Shown: piece by piece, positions 8,267-17,323 of the stretch
How the letters are laid out: each line of letters opens with the position of its first letter
Position numbering within the stretch: position 1 is the stretch's first letter
From: Hyphomicrobiaceae bacterium
GTDB taxonomy: Bacteria; Pseudomonadota; Alphaproteobacteria; Rhizobiales; Hyphomicrobiaceae
Reading direction: 5' to 3'
Length of the DNA stretch: 64,000 nucleotides
NCBI GenBank assembly: GCA_022844275.1
Contig: JALHMB010000003.1
Location: 558,001-622,000, forward strand
The notes under the pieces: model-generated
The model's input: the letters and a program-made list of their open reading frames with translations, nothing else
Told to the model about the DNA's origin: nothing
Databases searched by the model: none
Position numbers and translations under genes: made by a program

Positions 8267-9244
8267 ATGAAGGTTGCGTTCGCCGGCTCGTTTGCGGTCC
8301 GTCTTGCGGAACCCGTTCGGGCAAAATTGTCCATTCCGTGCGAGATCGTGTCGGACGACGAAACGGGCATCCTGTCCCAACTCCCGGACGCCGAAGTGCT
8401 GGTCTCTATGAGTTTCAACGGCGTGATGGCCGACGCGGCATCGCGCCTCAGACTGGTCCAGGTGCCGGGGGCCGGCCTCGACAGGATCGACCGCGCTGCG
8501 CTCCGTGCCGGCCTCCATCTTGCGAACGCCTACGGGCATGAGACCGGGATTGCGGAATTCGTCATCGGGGCAATGATTGCGCTCACGCGCTCGTTTGGGC
8601 GTCTCGATGCCGGGATGCGCGCCGGCGTATGGCAGAGCCAGTGGGCCATCGGCGTACCTGCGCCGCCGCTCTGGCCGGAACTCGCCGGCAAAACGCTCGG
8701 TATCCTCGGCTATGGCCACATCGGCGAGGCACTCGCCCGCCGCGCACGCGCGTTCGACATGAAGGTGTGCGCCATCCGGAGCCAGGCAGCGCCGACCCCT
8801 TCCGAGGGCGTGTCCTTCATTGGCGGACCCGAGCATCTGGACGACATACTGCGCCAGTCCGACTTCATTGCGATCACGCTTCCGCTCTCGCCGCAGACCC
8901 AGGGCCTTCTCGATGCCCGGCACCTCGGTCTGATGCGGCCGACGGCCTGCCTGATCAATGTCGCGCGAGCGGAGATCGTCGATGAGATGGCGCTCTACAA
9001 GGCGCTTTCGTCCGGCCGCTTGGCCGGCGCCGCGCTCGATGTATGGTATCGCTATCCTGCGGCTCCCGGGGCCGCGCAACCTGCAACACAACCATTCCAC
9101 GAGCTTCCAAATCTGATAATGACCCCTCACATCTCGGGCTGGACAGAGGGCATGCTTGAGGCGCGGGCAAACCTCATCGCAGGCAATATCGAACGGACCG
9201 CCCGAGGCGAGCCGCCCCTCAGCGCCATCGCTCGAGCCCCCTGA
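8267..9244 (+). CDS. D-isomer-specific 2-hydroxyacid dehydrogenase
   Basis: 325 aa. An NAD(P)-dependent enzyme that interconverts a 2-keto acid and a D-2-hydroxy acid. The Rossmann loop LGILGYGHIG (Gly148, Gly150, Gly153) is followed by a catalytic Arg234 in NVARAEIVDE and His288 in TPHISGWTE. The usual catalytic Glu region (DVFEPEP-like) reads ALDVWYRYP, a variant found in a phosphonate/glyoxylate-reductase-like subgroup, so the substrate is uncertain. I use the ATG at 8267 rather than an upstream start, because the upstream 18 codons are not family-like. It ends 7 bases before the ATG of an MFS transporter, so the two are one operon and the transporter may carry the keto or hydroxy acid. 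Confidence 0.85.
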   Translation: MKVAFAGSFAVRLAEPVRAKLSIPCEIVSDDETGILSQLPDAEVLVSMSFNGVMADAASRLRLVQVPGAGLDRIDRAALRAGLHLANAYGHETGIAEFVIGAMIALTRSFGRLDAGMRAGVWQSQWAIGVPAPPLWPELAGKTLGILGYGHIGEALARRARAFDMKVCAIRSQAAPTPSEGVSFIGGPEHLDDILRQSDFIAITLPLSPQTQGLLDARHLGLMRPTACLINVARAEIVDEMALYKALSSGRLAGAALDVWYRYPAAPGAAQPATQPFHELPNLIMTPHISGWTEGMLEARANLIAGNIERTARGEPPLSAIARAP

Positions 9245-9251
9245 GCATCGC

Positions 9252-10574
9252 ATGACACAAATCCTCCAACGCTGGGCTTCGCGCCTGCCGTTCTACTATG
9301 GCTGGCTGATCGTCGGCATCGCCTTCGTGACCATGGCGATCGGCGTGACGGGGAGAACCGCATTCTCGCTTCTGATGCCGCCGCTGATCGACGAGTTCGG
9401 CTGGGATCGCGGCCTCGCGGCCGGGGCGTTTTCGTTCGGCTTTCTCGTCTCGGCGGTGCTGAGCCCGATTGTCGGCCGCGTGATCGACACGCGTGGCCCT
9501 CGCATCGTCATCCTGACGGGCGTCGCGCTCATGTCCTCAGGTTTGCTGCTCGCACCTTGGGTGACGAGTCCCTGGCACCTCTATGCTACACTCGGCGTCG
9601 CGGTCGGCGGCGGGGCCAACATGATGACCTACACCGCCCACTCGCAGTTCCTGCCGAGATGGTTCGTGCGCAGGCGAGGGCTTGCCATCAGCGTCGCATT
9701 CGCAGGCGCGGGCGTCGGTGCAATCCTTCTGCTGCCGTGGTTGCAGGCAATTATTCTCTCCGATGGCTGGCGTGCATCGTGCGTTGCCATGGGCGTGCTC
9801 GTGCTCGTGGTCATCGCACCGCTCGCCCTGCTGATTCCCAAGAGCCCTGCCGATGTCGGGCAGAATCCTGATGGCGATACGGCCTCGCCGGAAGCAGCGG
9901 CAAAGAAAAATGGCGTGACGATTGTCGATGCGGCATGGGCCGCGACCGAATGGACGCTCGCGCGCGCGGTGCGCACGACCCGCTTCTGGTGGATCGTGCT
10001 CGGTTTCTTCCTGGCGCTCATCGCGTGGTACGCCGTGCAGGTGCACCAGACGAAGTATCTCATCGAGGTCGGCTTTTCGCCGGTCGTTGCTGCGTGGGCG
10101 CTCGGCGCCGTCGCCATTGCCGCCATTCCCGGCCAGATTCTGCTTGGCGCACTATCGGATCGCATCGGTCGCGAGTGGATCTGGACTGCCGGCTGCCTCG
10201 GCTTCGTAATCTCCTACGCCGCACTGCTGGCATTGGAGCATTCGCCATCGCTATCGCTGCTCTACATCATGGTGGCCGCACAAGGATTTCTCGGCTACGC
10301 GCTGACCTCGGTCATGGGCGCGATCGTCGCCGAGATCTTCGAAGGCCCACACTACGGCTCCATCTTCGGCACCATCACCATTGCACTGATCAGCGGCGGC
10401 GCAGCCGGGCCGTGGCTCGCCGGCGAAATCTACGATGCAACCGGCAGCTACCGAGCGGCCTTCTGGCTCATCATCGTCTGCTGCCTCGTAGCCGCCGTCG
10501 CGATCTGGATTGCCGCCCCACGCAAGGTTCGTGTCGTCCCTGGCCGCGCGCCGAAAGCGCTCAACTCCCCTTGA
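9252..10574 (+). CDS. MFS transporter (oxalate/formate antiporter-like)
   Basis: 440 aa with about 12 transmembrane helices and a central hydrophilic loop around residues 200-235. The opening FYYGWLIVGIAFVTMAIGVT, the DTRGPRIVILTG loop and GALSDRIGREWIW are typical of the monocarboxylate/oxalate-formate branch of the major facilitator superfamily. It starts 7 bases after the hydroxyacid dehydrogenase gene, so it probably moves a carboxylate related to that enzyme. Its 3' end overlaps the convergent enoyl-CoA isomerase gene by 14 bases. Substrate is inferred from context only. Confidence 0.85.
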   Translation: MTQILQRWASRLPFYYGWLIVGIAFVTMAIGVTGRTAFSLLMPPLIDEFGWDRGLAAGAFSFGFLVSAVLSPIVGRVIDTRGPRIVILTGVALMSSGLLLAPWVTSPWHLYATLGVAVGGGANMMTYTAHSQFLPRWFVRRRGLAISVAFAGAGVGAILLLPWLQAIILSDGWRASCVAMGVLVLVVIAPLALLIPKSPADVGQNPDGDTASPEAAAKKNGVTIVDAAWAATEWTLARAVRTTRFWWIVLGFFLALIAWYAVQVHQTKYLIEVGFSPVVAAWALGAVAIAAIPGQILLGALSDRIGREWIWTAGCLGFVISYAALLALEHSPSLSLLYIMVAAQGFLGYALTSVMGAIVAEIFEGPHYGSIFGTITIALISGGAAGPWLAGEIYDATGSYRAAFWLIIVCCLVAAVAIWIAAPRKVRVVPGRAPKALNSP

Positions 10575-11340
10575 ACTTCGGGCGGCGCTTCTCGCGGAAG
10601 GCAGTGATGCCTTCGATGAAATCGTCCGTCGCCATGACCGTGCCTTGTGCGAAGGCCTCGGCGTCGAGGAACTCGTCGAAAGAGGCGTCATAGGCACGCG
10701 AGACCATCTTCTTCAGCAGGCCGTAGGCGATCGTCGGCCCGTTGGCGAACTGCTCGGCGACCTCCATGGCCTTGTCCATGAGCTCTCCCGGCGCCACGAC
10801 GCGCGAGCAGAGTCCGATCTGCAGCGCTTCCTCAGCGCTGACCTTGCGGCTCGTCAGCAGGAGATCCTTCGCTTTGAGCGTACCGACCGCGCGCGGCAAC
10901 GTCGCGAGCAAACCGAGATCCGGCACCACACCGATCTTTACGAAACCCGTCGTGAAGTAGGCCGCCGTCGACGCGATCACCACGTCGCCCATAAGCGACA
11001 GCGATACGCCCGCGCCGGCCGCCGCGCCATTCACCGCCATGACGACCGGCTTGTCCGCCTTCAGCAGTCGGCCCGCCCAGCGGTACGAGCGGCGCATGCG
11101 ATCGCGCGTATCCGATGGCTTTGCACGCGCCATATTGCGAATGTCGCCACCCGCGCAGAAGGCTTCGCCCGTACCCGTGATGAGAAGGCAGCGTACGCTA
11201 TCGTCCTCAAGCAGCGGCGCGATATTGGCATCGAGACCGGCCTTGATGGTGGCGGACATCGCGTTCATCGTCTTCGGCTCGTTGAGCCGGACAATGGCAA
11301 AGCCGTCCTTGCGTGTCACGACAACCGATTCCTCCGACAT
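10561..11340 (-). CDS. Enoyl-CoA hydratase/isomerase, PaaG-like
   Basis: 259 aa crotonase-fold protein. CoA/oxyanion-hole motifs are AFCAGGDIRNM (residues 60-70) and AVNGAAAGAGVSLSLMGDV. The first hydratase catalytic Glu is replaced in GAGVSL, and the second is Asp in GVVPDLGLLATLPR. The same arrangement is found in PaaG-type isomerases, where the Asp in VPD is catalytic. So an enoyl-CoA or epoxy-CoA isomerase is more likely than a classic hydratase. There are no other paa genes here. It ends inside the 3' end of the convergent MFS gene (14-base overlap). ATG at 11340 follows GAGGAGGTGC, a strong ribosome-binding site. Confidence 0.85.
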   Translation of the reverse strand: MSEESVVVTRKDGFAIVRLNEPKTMNAMSATIKAGLDANIAPLLEDDSVRCLLITGTGEAFCAGGDIRNMARAKPSDTRDRMRRSYRWAGRLLKADKPVVMAVNGAAAGAGVSLSLMGDVVIASTAAYFTTGFVKIGVVPDLGLLATLPRAVGTLKAKDLLLTSRKVSAEEALQIGLCSRVVAPGELMDKAMEVAEQFANGPTIAYGLLKKMVSRAYDASFDEFLDAEAFAQGTVMATDDFIEGITAFREKRRPKFKGS

Positions 11341-11425
11341 GGGCGCACCTCCTCACTTTGTTCTGCGTGCGAATTCTAGCGATCACACGGACCGTTCGCC
11401 AGCTTGCTCTGCGGCTGCGGTCAGC

Positions 11426-12670
11426 CTAACCGCCGCGATCGCCGGCGAGTCCGCTCGGTCGCATAAGCCGGAAGGCGATGAGCGCCACGAACATCAATGC
11501 GGCGACGCTACCGAAACCCGCCAACCAGCCGAGTGGCGACATACCGCCTGCCGCGTCGAGACTCCATCCGACGACGATCGGTCCCACGAATCCGCCCGCA
11601 TATCCGAGCGACGAGTGCACCGCGAGCGTCGCACCGCGCCGCGCGGGCTCCGCTGTGCCTGCCGCCCCGGCCGTGAGCGACGATGAATCGAGCCACACGA
11701 CCAGCCCATAGACGAGAAGCAGCGCCACCGCGAGCCAGTAGGACCAGAGACCGACGACACCGATCGCCAGCGCAATAACGATCGAACCTGCCATCGCGAG
11801 CTGAATGAGCCGCCGCCGGCCAAGCCGAATGGCCATTTCGTTGCCGCTGACACTCGCCGCAACACCGATCAGGCCGAGCAGCGTCATCACCGCCGCTGGC
11901 GACAGCAGCGACGCGCCGGCGCCCGTACTCGCGGCCACATAACCGAGGAAGGCAACGCCCCATCCACGCAGCGCGCTCATCTCCAGCGTGTGGACGCAAT
12001 AGCCGATCGCATAGGCCATGGCCGATCGGTTGCGGAACACGGGCAGAAAGTTGAACAATCCACCGCCATCGCTCGGCTTCGCCGCAGGTGCTGTACGACG
12101 CGGCACGAAAAACGCGACCATGCACCACGCAATTGCAGCGGTCAGAGAGGCGGCGAAAAACGCGAGCTGCCATCCGCCGAGATTTGCAAGCAGGTCACCC
12201 GTCGCGAACGAGAGCGCGCCGGAGATCCCGATGCTCGCCGCGTGGCCGGTCACGGCGCGCGACATCATCTTGGCATCAACCTGATCGGCGAGCAGCTTGA
12301 GGCCGGTCATGTACGTGCCCGCCCAACCGAGACCCGTCAGCGCACGAAAGCCCATGGCCGACCAATAGCCTTCGGCGAAGAGCGCGAAGCCGCCGTGGCC
12401 GACGACGGTCGCGCCGACGCCGAAGAGATAGACGAACTTCGCATCCACGCGGTCGGTCAGCGTCACGAGGATCGGCACGGCGAGCATGTAGGCGGCATAG
12501 AAGCTCGCCGTGATCCATCCCGCTTGCGTGTTCGAGAGGTCCCAGAGCGGGATCATGCGCGGGAGCAGCGCCGGCCAGAAAAAGGCACCGATCTGCACGA
12601 GCACTTGGGCTGCACAGACGATTGCGACGAGGCGCTTTGCTGTCGCCTGTTCCGCGGCTGTCTGCTCCAT
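11426..12670 (-). CDS. MFS transporter
   Basis: 414 aa with 12 predicted membrane helices. The signature loop SFYAAYMLAVPILVTLTDRV followed by DAKFVYLFG lies after helix 2. A second hydrophilic loop follows helix 6 (VPRRTAPAAKPSDGGG). The start is placed at the ATG at 12670, preceded by AGAGGGGG; the start nine codons upstream would overlap ubiB. It follows the ubiB-like gene by 19 bases on the same strand. Substrate unknown. Confidence 0.8.
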   Translation of the reverse strand: MEQTAAEQATAKRLVAIVCAAQVLVQIGAFFWPALLPRMIPLWDLSNTQAGWITASFYAAYMLAVPILVTLTDRVDAKFVYLFGVGATVVGHGGFALFAEGYWSAMGFRALTGLGWAGTYMTGLKLLADQVDAKMMSRAVTGHAASIGISGALSFATGDLLANLGGWQLAFFAASLTAAIAWCMVAFFVPRRTAPAAKPSDGGGLFNFLPVFRNRSAMAYAIGYCVHTLEMSALRGWGVAFLGYVAASTGAGASLLSPAAVMTLLGLIGVAASVSGNEMAIRLGRRRLIQLAMAGSIVIALAIGVVGLWSYWLAVALLLVYGLVVWLDSSSLTAGAAGTAEPARRGATLAVHSSLGYAGGFVGPIVVGWSLDAAGGMSPLGWLAGFGSVAALMFVALIAFRLMRPSGLAGDRGG

Positions 12671-12689
12671 CAAGCCCCCTCTATGCGCC

Positions 12690-14282
12690 TCAACCAACCC
12701 ACATCGCTATTGCTATCCCGACGAGTGCCAGCGCGCCAATCCAGAGAGCCACGTGCGCCCAGCGCGCGCCTCTTGCATCGGCCTGCGCAAGCCGCTCGAC
12801 GGTCTCGTCATCAAGCCGCACGCCGTTGCGCGCCGCCTCCGCAAGTGCAAGCAATGTCCGCTCCGCCTGTCCGAGCAGTGCGGGCACGTCACCGATCAGG
12901 CGCCCGAGCTCGGTGGCGCCCTCGCGTGCATCCTTGAGCGCGCCCGCCGGACCGAGATTGCTCTCGACCCACTCGCGCGCGATGGGTTCTGCGGCCGTCC
13001 AGATATCAAGGTTAGGATCGAGACCGCGCGCGACGCCTTCGACGACAACCATCGTCTTCTGCAGATTGATCAGCTCGGGCCGGGTCTGCATATCGAAGAC
13101 CTCGGTATAGGCAAATAGCTGCCCGAGCAGATCGGCCATGGAGATCTCGCCGGCCGGACGTCCCTGGATGGGCTCGCCGATCGCGCGCAAGGCCTGCGCG
13201 AAAACCTCGACAGGATGATGCGGCGGCACGTAACCCGCCCAGAAGTGCACTTCGGCGGCGCGGCGATAGTCGCGCGTGATGATGCCGTGCAGGATCTCGG
13301 CGAGGAAACGACGCTCCTTGTGGCCGAGGCGGCCCATGATGCCGAAATCGACGGCGACGACATTGCCTTGCGGATCGACGAGCAGGTTGCCCTGATGCAT
13401 GTCTGCATGAAAGAAGCCGTCGCGCATGGCATGGCGAAGGAAGGACTGCAGCACCGTCAAGCCAAGCGCGCGGCAATTGTGGCCAGCCGCTTCGAGGCGC
13501 GCGGTATCGGCGATCGGAAAGCCGTCGATCCATTCGAGCGTAAGCACACGCTTGGACGTACGCTTCCAATCGACCGTCGGAACGCGGAAGCCGGTATCGC
13601 CCTTGATGTTCTCCGCCATCTCTGAAATCGCGGCCGCCTCGAGACGGAGATCCATCTCGATCTCGGTGGTGCGCGCCAGCGTCTCGACGACGGCCACAGG
13701 CTTCAGGCGCCGCGTCGGCGCGTGAAAGCGCTCGATCATGCGCGCGGCGAAGAAAAAGCTGTCGAGATCGCGCTTGAAGCGCCGTTCGACATTGGGCCGC
13801 AGCACCTTGACCGCGACTTCGCGACGCTGGCCGTTCTCGATCACGACGGCCTTGTGCACCTGAGCGATTGAGGCCGCCGCCACGGGCGGTCCGAACTCGA
13901 CGAAGTGGTCCTCGACGCGACCGCCAAGCGCCGCCTCGATCGCGGCGCGCGCCTCGGCTTGCGAGAACGGCGCCATGCGGTCCTGGAGACTGGAAAGATC
14001 GCGCGCAAGCTCAGGCCCGATCACGTCGGCGCGCGTCGCCAGGAACTGGCCAAGCTTGACGTAGCTCGGCCCGAGCCGGGTGAGTGCAGCGCTGACACGC
14101 GCTTCCTTGCTCTCGCCGGCACGGAACGGCCACGCCAGCACCCGTATGGGCCACGTTGCCGCACGCGCGAGACGGAGCGGCCAGGGCACGGGCACACCCT
14201 GCGGCACGAAGCGCACGCCATGCTGGGCAAGGACCAGCCCGGCGCGCGCGAGGCGCAGGAGGTTGAGGATCGGGCCGGCCAT
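12690..14282 (-). CDS. ubiB: UbiB/ABC1-family atypical kinase (ubiquinone biosynthesis)
   Basis: 530 aa, the usual length. Members are inner-membrane ATPase/kinase-like proteins needed for coenzyme Q synthesis. The family-defining KxGQ motif is at 76-79 (YVKLGQFLATRAD), the alanine-rich loop replacing the kinase P-loop is at 135-145 (AAASIAQVHKA), and the nucleotide Lys159 lies in VAVKVLRP. The catalytic loop is FHADMHQGNLLVD and the metal site VDFGIMGRL. One C-terminal membrane helix (WIGALALVGIAIAMW) anchors it. No ubiE or coaBC neighbours are present, unlike many alphaproteobacteria, so it might be a paralogue of a second ubiB. It is transcribed with the MFS gene downstream. Confidence 0.9.
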   Translation of the reverse strand: MAGPILNLLRLARAGLVLAQHGVRFVPQGVPVPWPLRLARAATWPIRVLAWPFRAGESKEARVSAALTRLGPSYVKLGQFLATRADVIGPELARDLSSLQDRMAPFSQAEARAAIEAALGGRVEDHFVEFGPPVAAASIAQVHKAVVIENGQRREVAVKVLRPNVERRFKRDLDSFFFAARMIERFHAPTRRLKPVAVVETLARTTEIEMDLRLEAAAISEMAENIKGDTGFRVPTVDWKRTSKRVLTLEWIDGFPIADTARLEAAGHNCRALGLTVLQSFLRHAMRDGFFHADMHQGNLLVDPQGNVVAVDFGIMGRLGHKERRFLAEILHGIITRDYRRAAEVHFWAGYVPPHHPVEVFAQALRAIGEPIQGRPAGEISMADLLGQLFAYTEVFDMQTRPELINLQKTMVVVEGVARGLDPNLDIWTAAEPIAREWVESNLGPAGALKDAREGATELGRLIGDVPALLGQAERTLLALAEAARNGVRLDDETVERLAQADARGARWAHVALWIGALALVGIAIAMWVG

Positions 14283-14482
14283 GGAGCAGGGGCAGTCCGT
14301 TGATGAAAACGACGCGGTTTGCGGCGGACGTTTGCCGCGATCGGGCGAGGCGTCAAGCAGAATGCCTGTGCGCGGTTACGGCGGCATTTTCCGTGGGGGC
14401 CCGGCTTGTATCAGCCTCTCCGCTATGGATAATCCTCCATGGGGCACAATGGGTGGCTGGTCACCGGCTGGGGATAGGAAAC

Positions 14483-15736
14483 GTGAAGAAGAACAATGGG
14501 CGCCGCAAGGCCGATGGCCGGCGGAAGAAAGTCCGGCGCCACGCACCGCCAAAGGTACCCGTGCGCGCCGCGCCGGCTGCGGCGGCATTGCCCGCGCTGG
14601 CGCACCGGACAGAGCCGCAAGGCATTGTCCATGCCTCAATGCGGCGTCACGTCGACTGGCCGGCTATTGCGATCCTCGTAGCGCCATTGGCTCTCATGGC
14701 TCTCCTGCAGAGCTATCGAGTCGCCCCGTCTGCTCATCTCGAAGCGTCGCCAGCCCCTTGGCACGGTGATCTCTCCCGCGAGGCCATGCCCATATTCCCG
14801 GAACCTGCGCGTCATCTCGCTCGTGCGGACACCGAACGGCCGCTACCAGAGTGGCACGGCAAGCTGGGGCTCGAGGCCATGCCTCTGTTCCCCGAGCCGA
14901 CGAACCATGCAGCCGTTGCGCCGCCGTCGTCCGCGGAGGCCGATGCGTTACCGTCGGAAACGCCGCCTGTCGTCGCGGCGTCCACCGAGACTGCCGAGAC
15001 TGACGGAACGGATGAAGCACTATCCTTTCCCGACATTGCATTCGCGGAACCCCTGCCCGAACATGAGCCACCACCACCACCGCCCATCGCGACACTTCCG
15101 CCGCTCTTGTGCGTGCCAGAAGTAGCGCCGCGATCCGCAGCGATCTCGCCGTCCACCAACTTTGGCCTTGCGCTCTCCGCCGCCGCGCGTGAGCAGACGA
15201 AGGACTTCGTCATCTACAATGCACGCTATGTGAGCCTCGCCTTCCCACGCGGCGATACGCAACCACTCTACGGCGTCTGCACGGACGTCGTCGTTCGCGC
15301 CTATCGCGCGCTCGGCATCGACCTCCAGGAGCTGATCCATGCCTCGCGCCTCGGCCGCGGCGATCCGAGCATCGACCATCGCCGCGTCGAGGTCGTGCGC
15401 CGCTTTCTCGCGCGCCACGGCACGAGCCTCGCCATTTCCGAGTTCGCCGAGGACTATCGGCCGGGCGACATCGTCACCTATCACCGGCCCGAAGGGCGCA
15501 TCTCGCAGTATCACATCGCGATCGTGACCGACCGCATTGCACCTTCAGGACGGCCGCTCATCGCACACAACCGCGGCTGGGGACCGCAGCTTGAGGATGC
15601 GCTCTTCGTCGACCGCATTACGGGCCACTATCGGCTTTCACGCGAGCAGGTCACCGCCTTCGAGCGCACGCGCCCCCCGCGCGTCAGCGAGCGCCGTCGC
15701 CGGACGGCGGACGTGTCGAGCAGCATGCGCCGCTGA
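14483..15736 (+). CDS. DUF1287 domain protein with membrane anchor and repeated linker
   Basis: 417 aa from a GTG at 14483 (GGGGATAGGAAAC ahead). The start is uncertain; an ATG at 14300 in frame would add 61 unlikely residues. Order: a very basic N-terminus (residues 2-25), one membrane helix (60-76), a linker with two imperfect copies of a motif of about 35 residues (PAPWHGDLSREAMPIFPEPA, then LPEWHGKLGLEAMPLFPEPT), a Pro-rich stretch (190-208), and the DUF1287 domain (240-395). That domain has the conserved Cys266 (LYGVCTDVV), RVEVVRRFL, YRPGDIVTYH, QYHIAIVTD (His344) and AHNRGWGP. The Cys/His pattern resembles NlpC/P60-type papain-like amidases, so a periplasmic amidase role is possible but unproven. 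Confidence 0.75.
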   Translation: MKKNNGRRKADGRRKKVRRHAPPKVPVRAAPAAAALPALAHRTEPQGIVHASMRRHVDWPAIAILVAPLALMALLQSYRVAPSAHLEASPAPWHGDLSREAMPIFPEPARHLARADTERPLPEWHGKLGLEAMPLFPEPTNHAAVAPPSSAEADALPSETPPVVAASTETAETDGTDEALSFPDIAFAEPLPEHEPPPPPPIATLPPLLCVPEVAPRSAAISPSTNFGLALSAAAREQTKDFVIYNARYVSLAFPRGDTQPLYGVCTDVVVRAYRALGIDLQELIHASRLGRGDPSIDHRRVEVVRRFLARHGTSLAISEFAEDYRPGDIVTYHRPEGRISQYHIAIVTDRIAPSGRPLIAHNRGWGPQLEDALFVDRITGHYRLSREQVTAFERTRPPRVSERRRRTADVSSSMRR

Positions 15737-15867
15737 GCAGCTGCCCGAGGCCCGGCTCTAGGGTTCCACCTAGGGCGACATACAGAATTACCCCGATTGG
15801 CGCGCTGCTCATAAGAGCGACCTAGTGCAGACAGTCGAGGCAGGGGGGCCTGTATCGGAGGGTTCCC

Positions 15868-17214
15868 GTGACGCGTGACCGCATTCGTGACGTCCTTGCA
15901 TTGACCCTTTGCCTGCTTTCGACGCCAGTTCTCGCGCAATCGCAGGCATCCGGGCCAGTCAGTGCCACGCTCTTCGAGAACGTACGCATCTTCGACGGCA
16001 AGAGTGCCGCGCTCTCTGCTCCCTCCCATGTGCTGGTCAGGGGCAACACGATCGCGCGTATTTCATCGACTCCGATCACTTCGGAAGCGGGCGCGACCGT
16101 CATTCCGGGCAGCGGACGTGTGCTCATGCCGGGCCTGATCGACGTGCACTGGCATGCCATGCTGGTCCGGCTGACGCCTGCAGCGCTCCTTTCCGGCGGC
16201 GCCGGCTACATGAACCTCCAGGCCGGCGCCGAGGCGACCTCGACGCTCCTGCGCGGCTTCACGACCATCCGCGATCTCGGCGGACCCGTTTTTGATTTGA
16301 AGCGCGCCATTGATGAGGGCGTATTGCCCGGTCCGCGCATTTTCCCATCGGGCGCGATTATCACGGTCACCAGCGGGCACGGGGACTTTCGCCAGTTCTC
16401 CGACCTGCCGCGCATTATCGGCGGTGCGCTTTCTCGCGTCGAACAACTCGGCGGCAGCATGATCGCCGACAGTCCGGATGAGGTTCGCTTGCGCGCACGC
16501 GAGCAGCTCATGCAGGGCGCCTCGCAGATCAAGCTCACCGCAGGCGGCGGCGTCGCCTCTCCGTTCAGCCCGCTCGATGCGGTCACCTTCAACGAAGCGG
16601 AGCTGCGCGCCGCAGTCGAGGCTGCCGAGAATTGGGGAACGTATGTCTGCACGCACGCCTACACCTCGGCCGCCATCCAGCGATCGATCACCGCCGGTGT
16701 CCGGTGCATCGAGCACGGACATCTCATGGATGAGGCCACCGCCCGTCTCATGGCCGAGAAAGGGATCTGGCTGAGCACCCAGCCCTTCGTCGACCTCTCG
16801 GGTGCTGCAGCCTTGAGCCCCGCAAATCAGGCGCGGATGAAGCAGGTCGTCAGCGGCACGGAACGGATGTATGCGCTGGCAAAGAAGTACAAGATCAAGA
16901 CGGCATTCGGCACCGACATTCTGTTCTCGAAGGCCCTAGCGGAAAAGCAGGGCGGCGGTCTGGTCGACCTCACCCGCTGGTACACGCCATCCGAAGTTCT
17001 CATCATGGCAACATCGGTGAATGCCGAGTTACTCGCTCTCTCCGGTGCGCGAAACCCCTACCCCGGCAAGCTCGGCGTCGTGGAGGAGGGCGCACTGGCC
17101 GATCTACTTCTGGTCGACGGCAATCCGTTGGAGAACATCGCGCTGGTCGCAGATCCCGCCAAAAACTTCAAAATCATCATGAAGGACGGGCGCATCTATA
17201 AAGACGCCATGTAG
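15868..17214 (+). CDS. Secreted metal-dependent amidohydrolase (prolidase/Xaa-Pro dipeptidase-like)
   Basis: 448 aa. GTG start at 15868, then a signal peptide (LALTLCLLSTPVLAQ), so it acts in the periplasm. Metal ligands of the amidohydrolase barrel are all present: His94 and His96 (DVHWHAML), the carboxylated-lysine candidate Lys222 (QIKLTAGGG), His263 (CTHAYT), His283 (IEHGH) and Asp350 (FGTDILF). This is the imidazolonepropionase-like/Sgx9260-type branch, whose members hydrolyse carboxypeptidase-type dipeptides or related cyclic amides. It stands alone, with 130 bases upstream holding nothing recognisable. The substrate cannot be named. Confidence 0.85.
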   Translation: MTRDRIRDVLALTLCLLSTPVLAQSQASGPVSATLFENVRIFDGKSAALSAPSHVLVRGNTIARISSTPITSEAGATVIPGSGRVLMPGLIDVHWHAMLVRLTPAALLSGGAGYMNLQAGAEATSTLLRGFTTIRDLGGPVFDLKRAIDEGVLPGPRIFPSGAIITVTSGHGDFRQFSDLPRIIGGALSRVEQLGGSMIADSPDEVRLRAREQLMQGASQIKLTAGGGVASPFSPLDAVTFNEAELRAAVEAAENWGTYVCTHAYTSAAIQRSITAGVRCIEHGHLMDEATARLMAEKGIWLSTQPFVDLSGAAALSPANQARMKQVVSGTERMYALAKKYKIKTAFGTDILFSKALAEKQGGGLVDLTRWYTPSEVLIMATSVNAELLALSGARNPYPGKLGVVEEGALADLLLVDGNPLENIALVADPAKNFKIIMKDGRIYKDAM

Positions 17215-17323
17215 ACCGGTCGCCGGAGCTGTTCGTTGGAGTGGCAGGTGCTGAATACCCTGGCGCGTGAGATCAGTATCGCTAAATTGTCCGCTTCGTA
17301 TGCGACGCGCCGGCAGGATACTG

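Noticed and set aside
12018-12284. Small plus-strand frames inside the MFS gene at 11426-12670
   Set aside because: Antisense shadows of the transporter gene.
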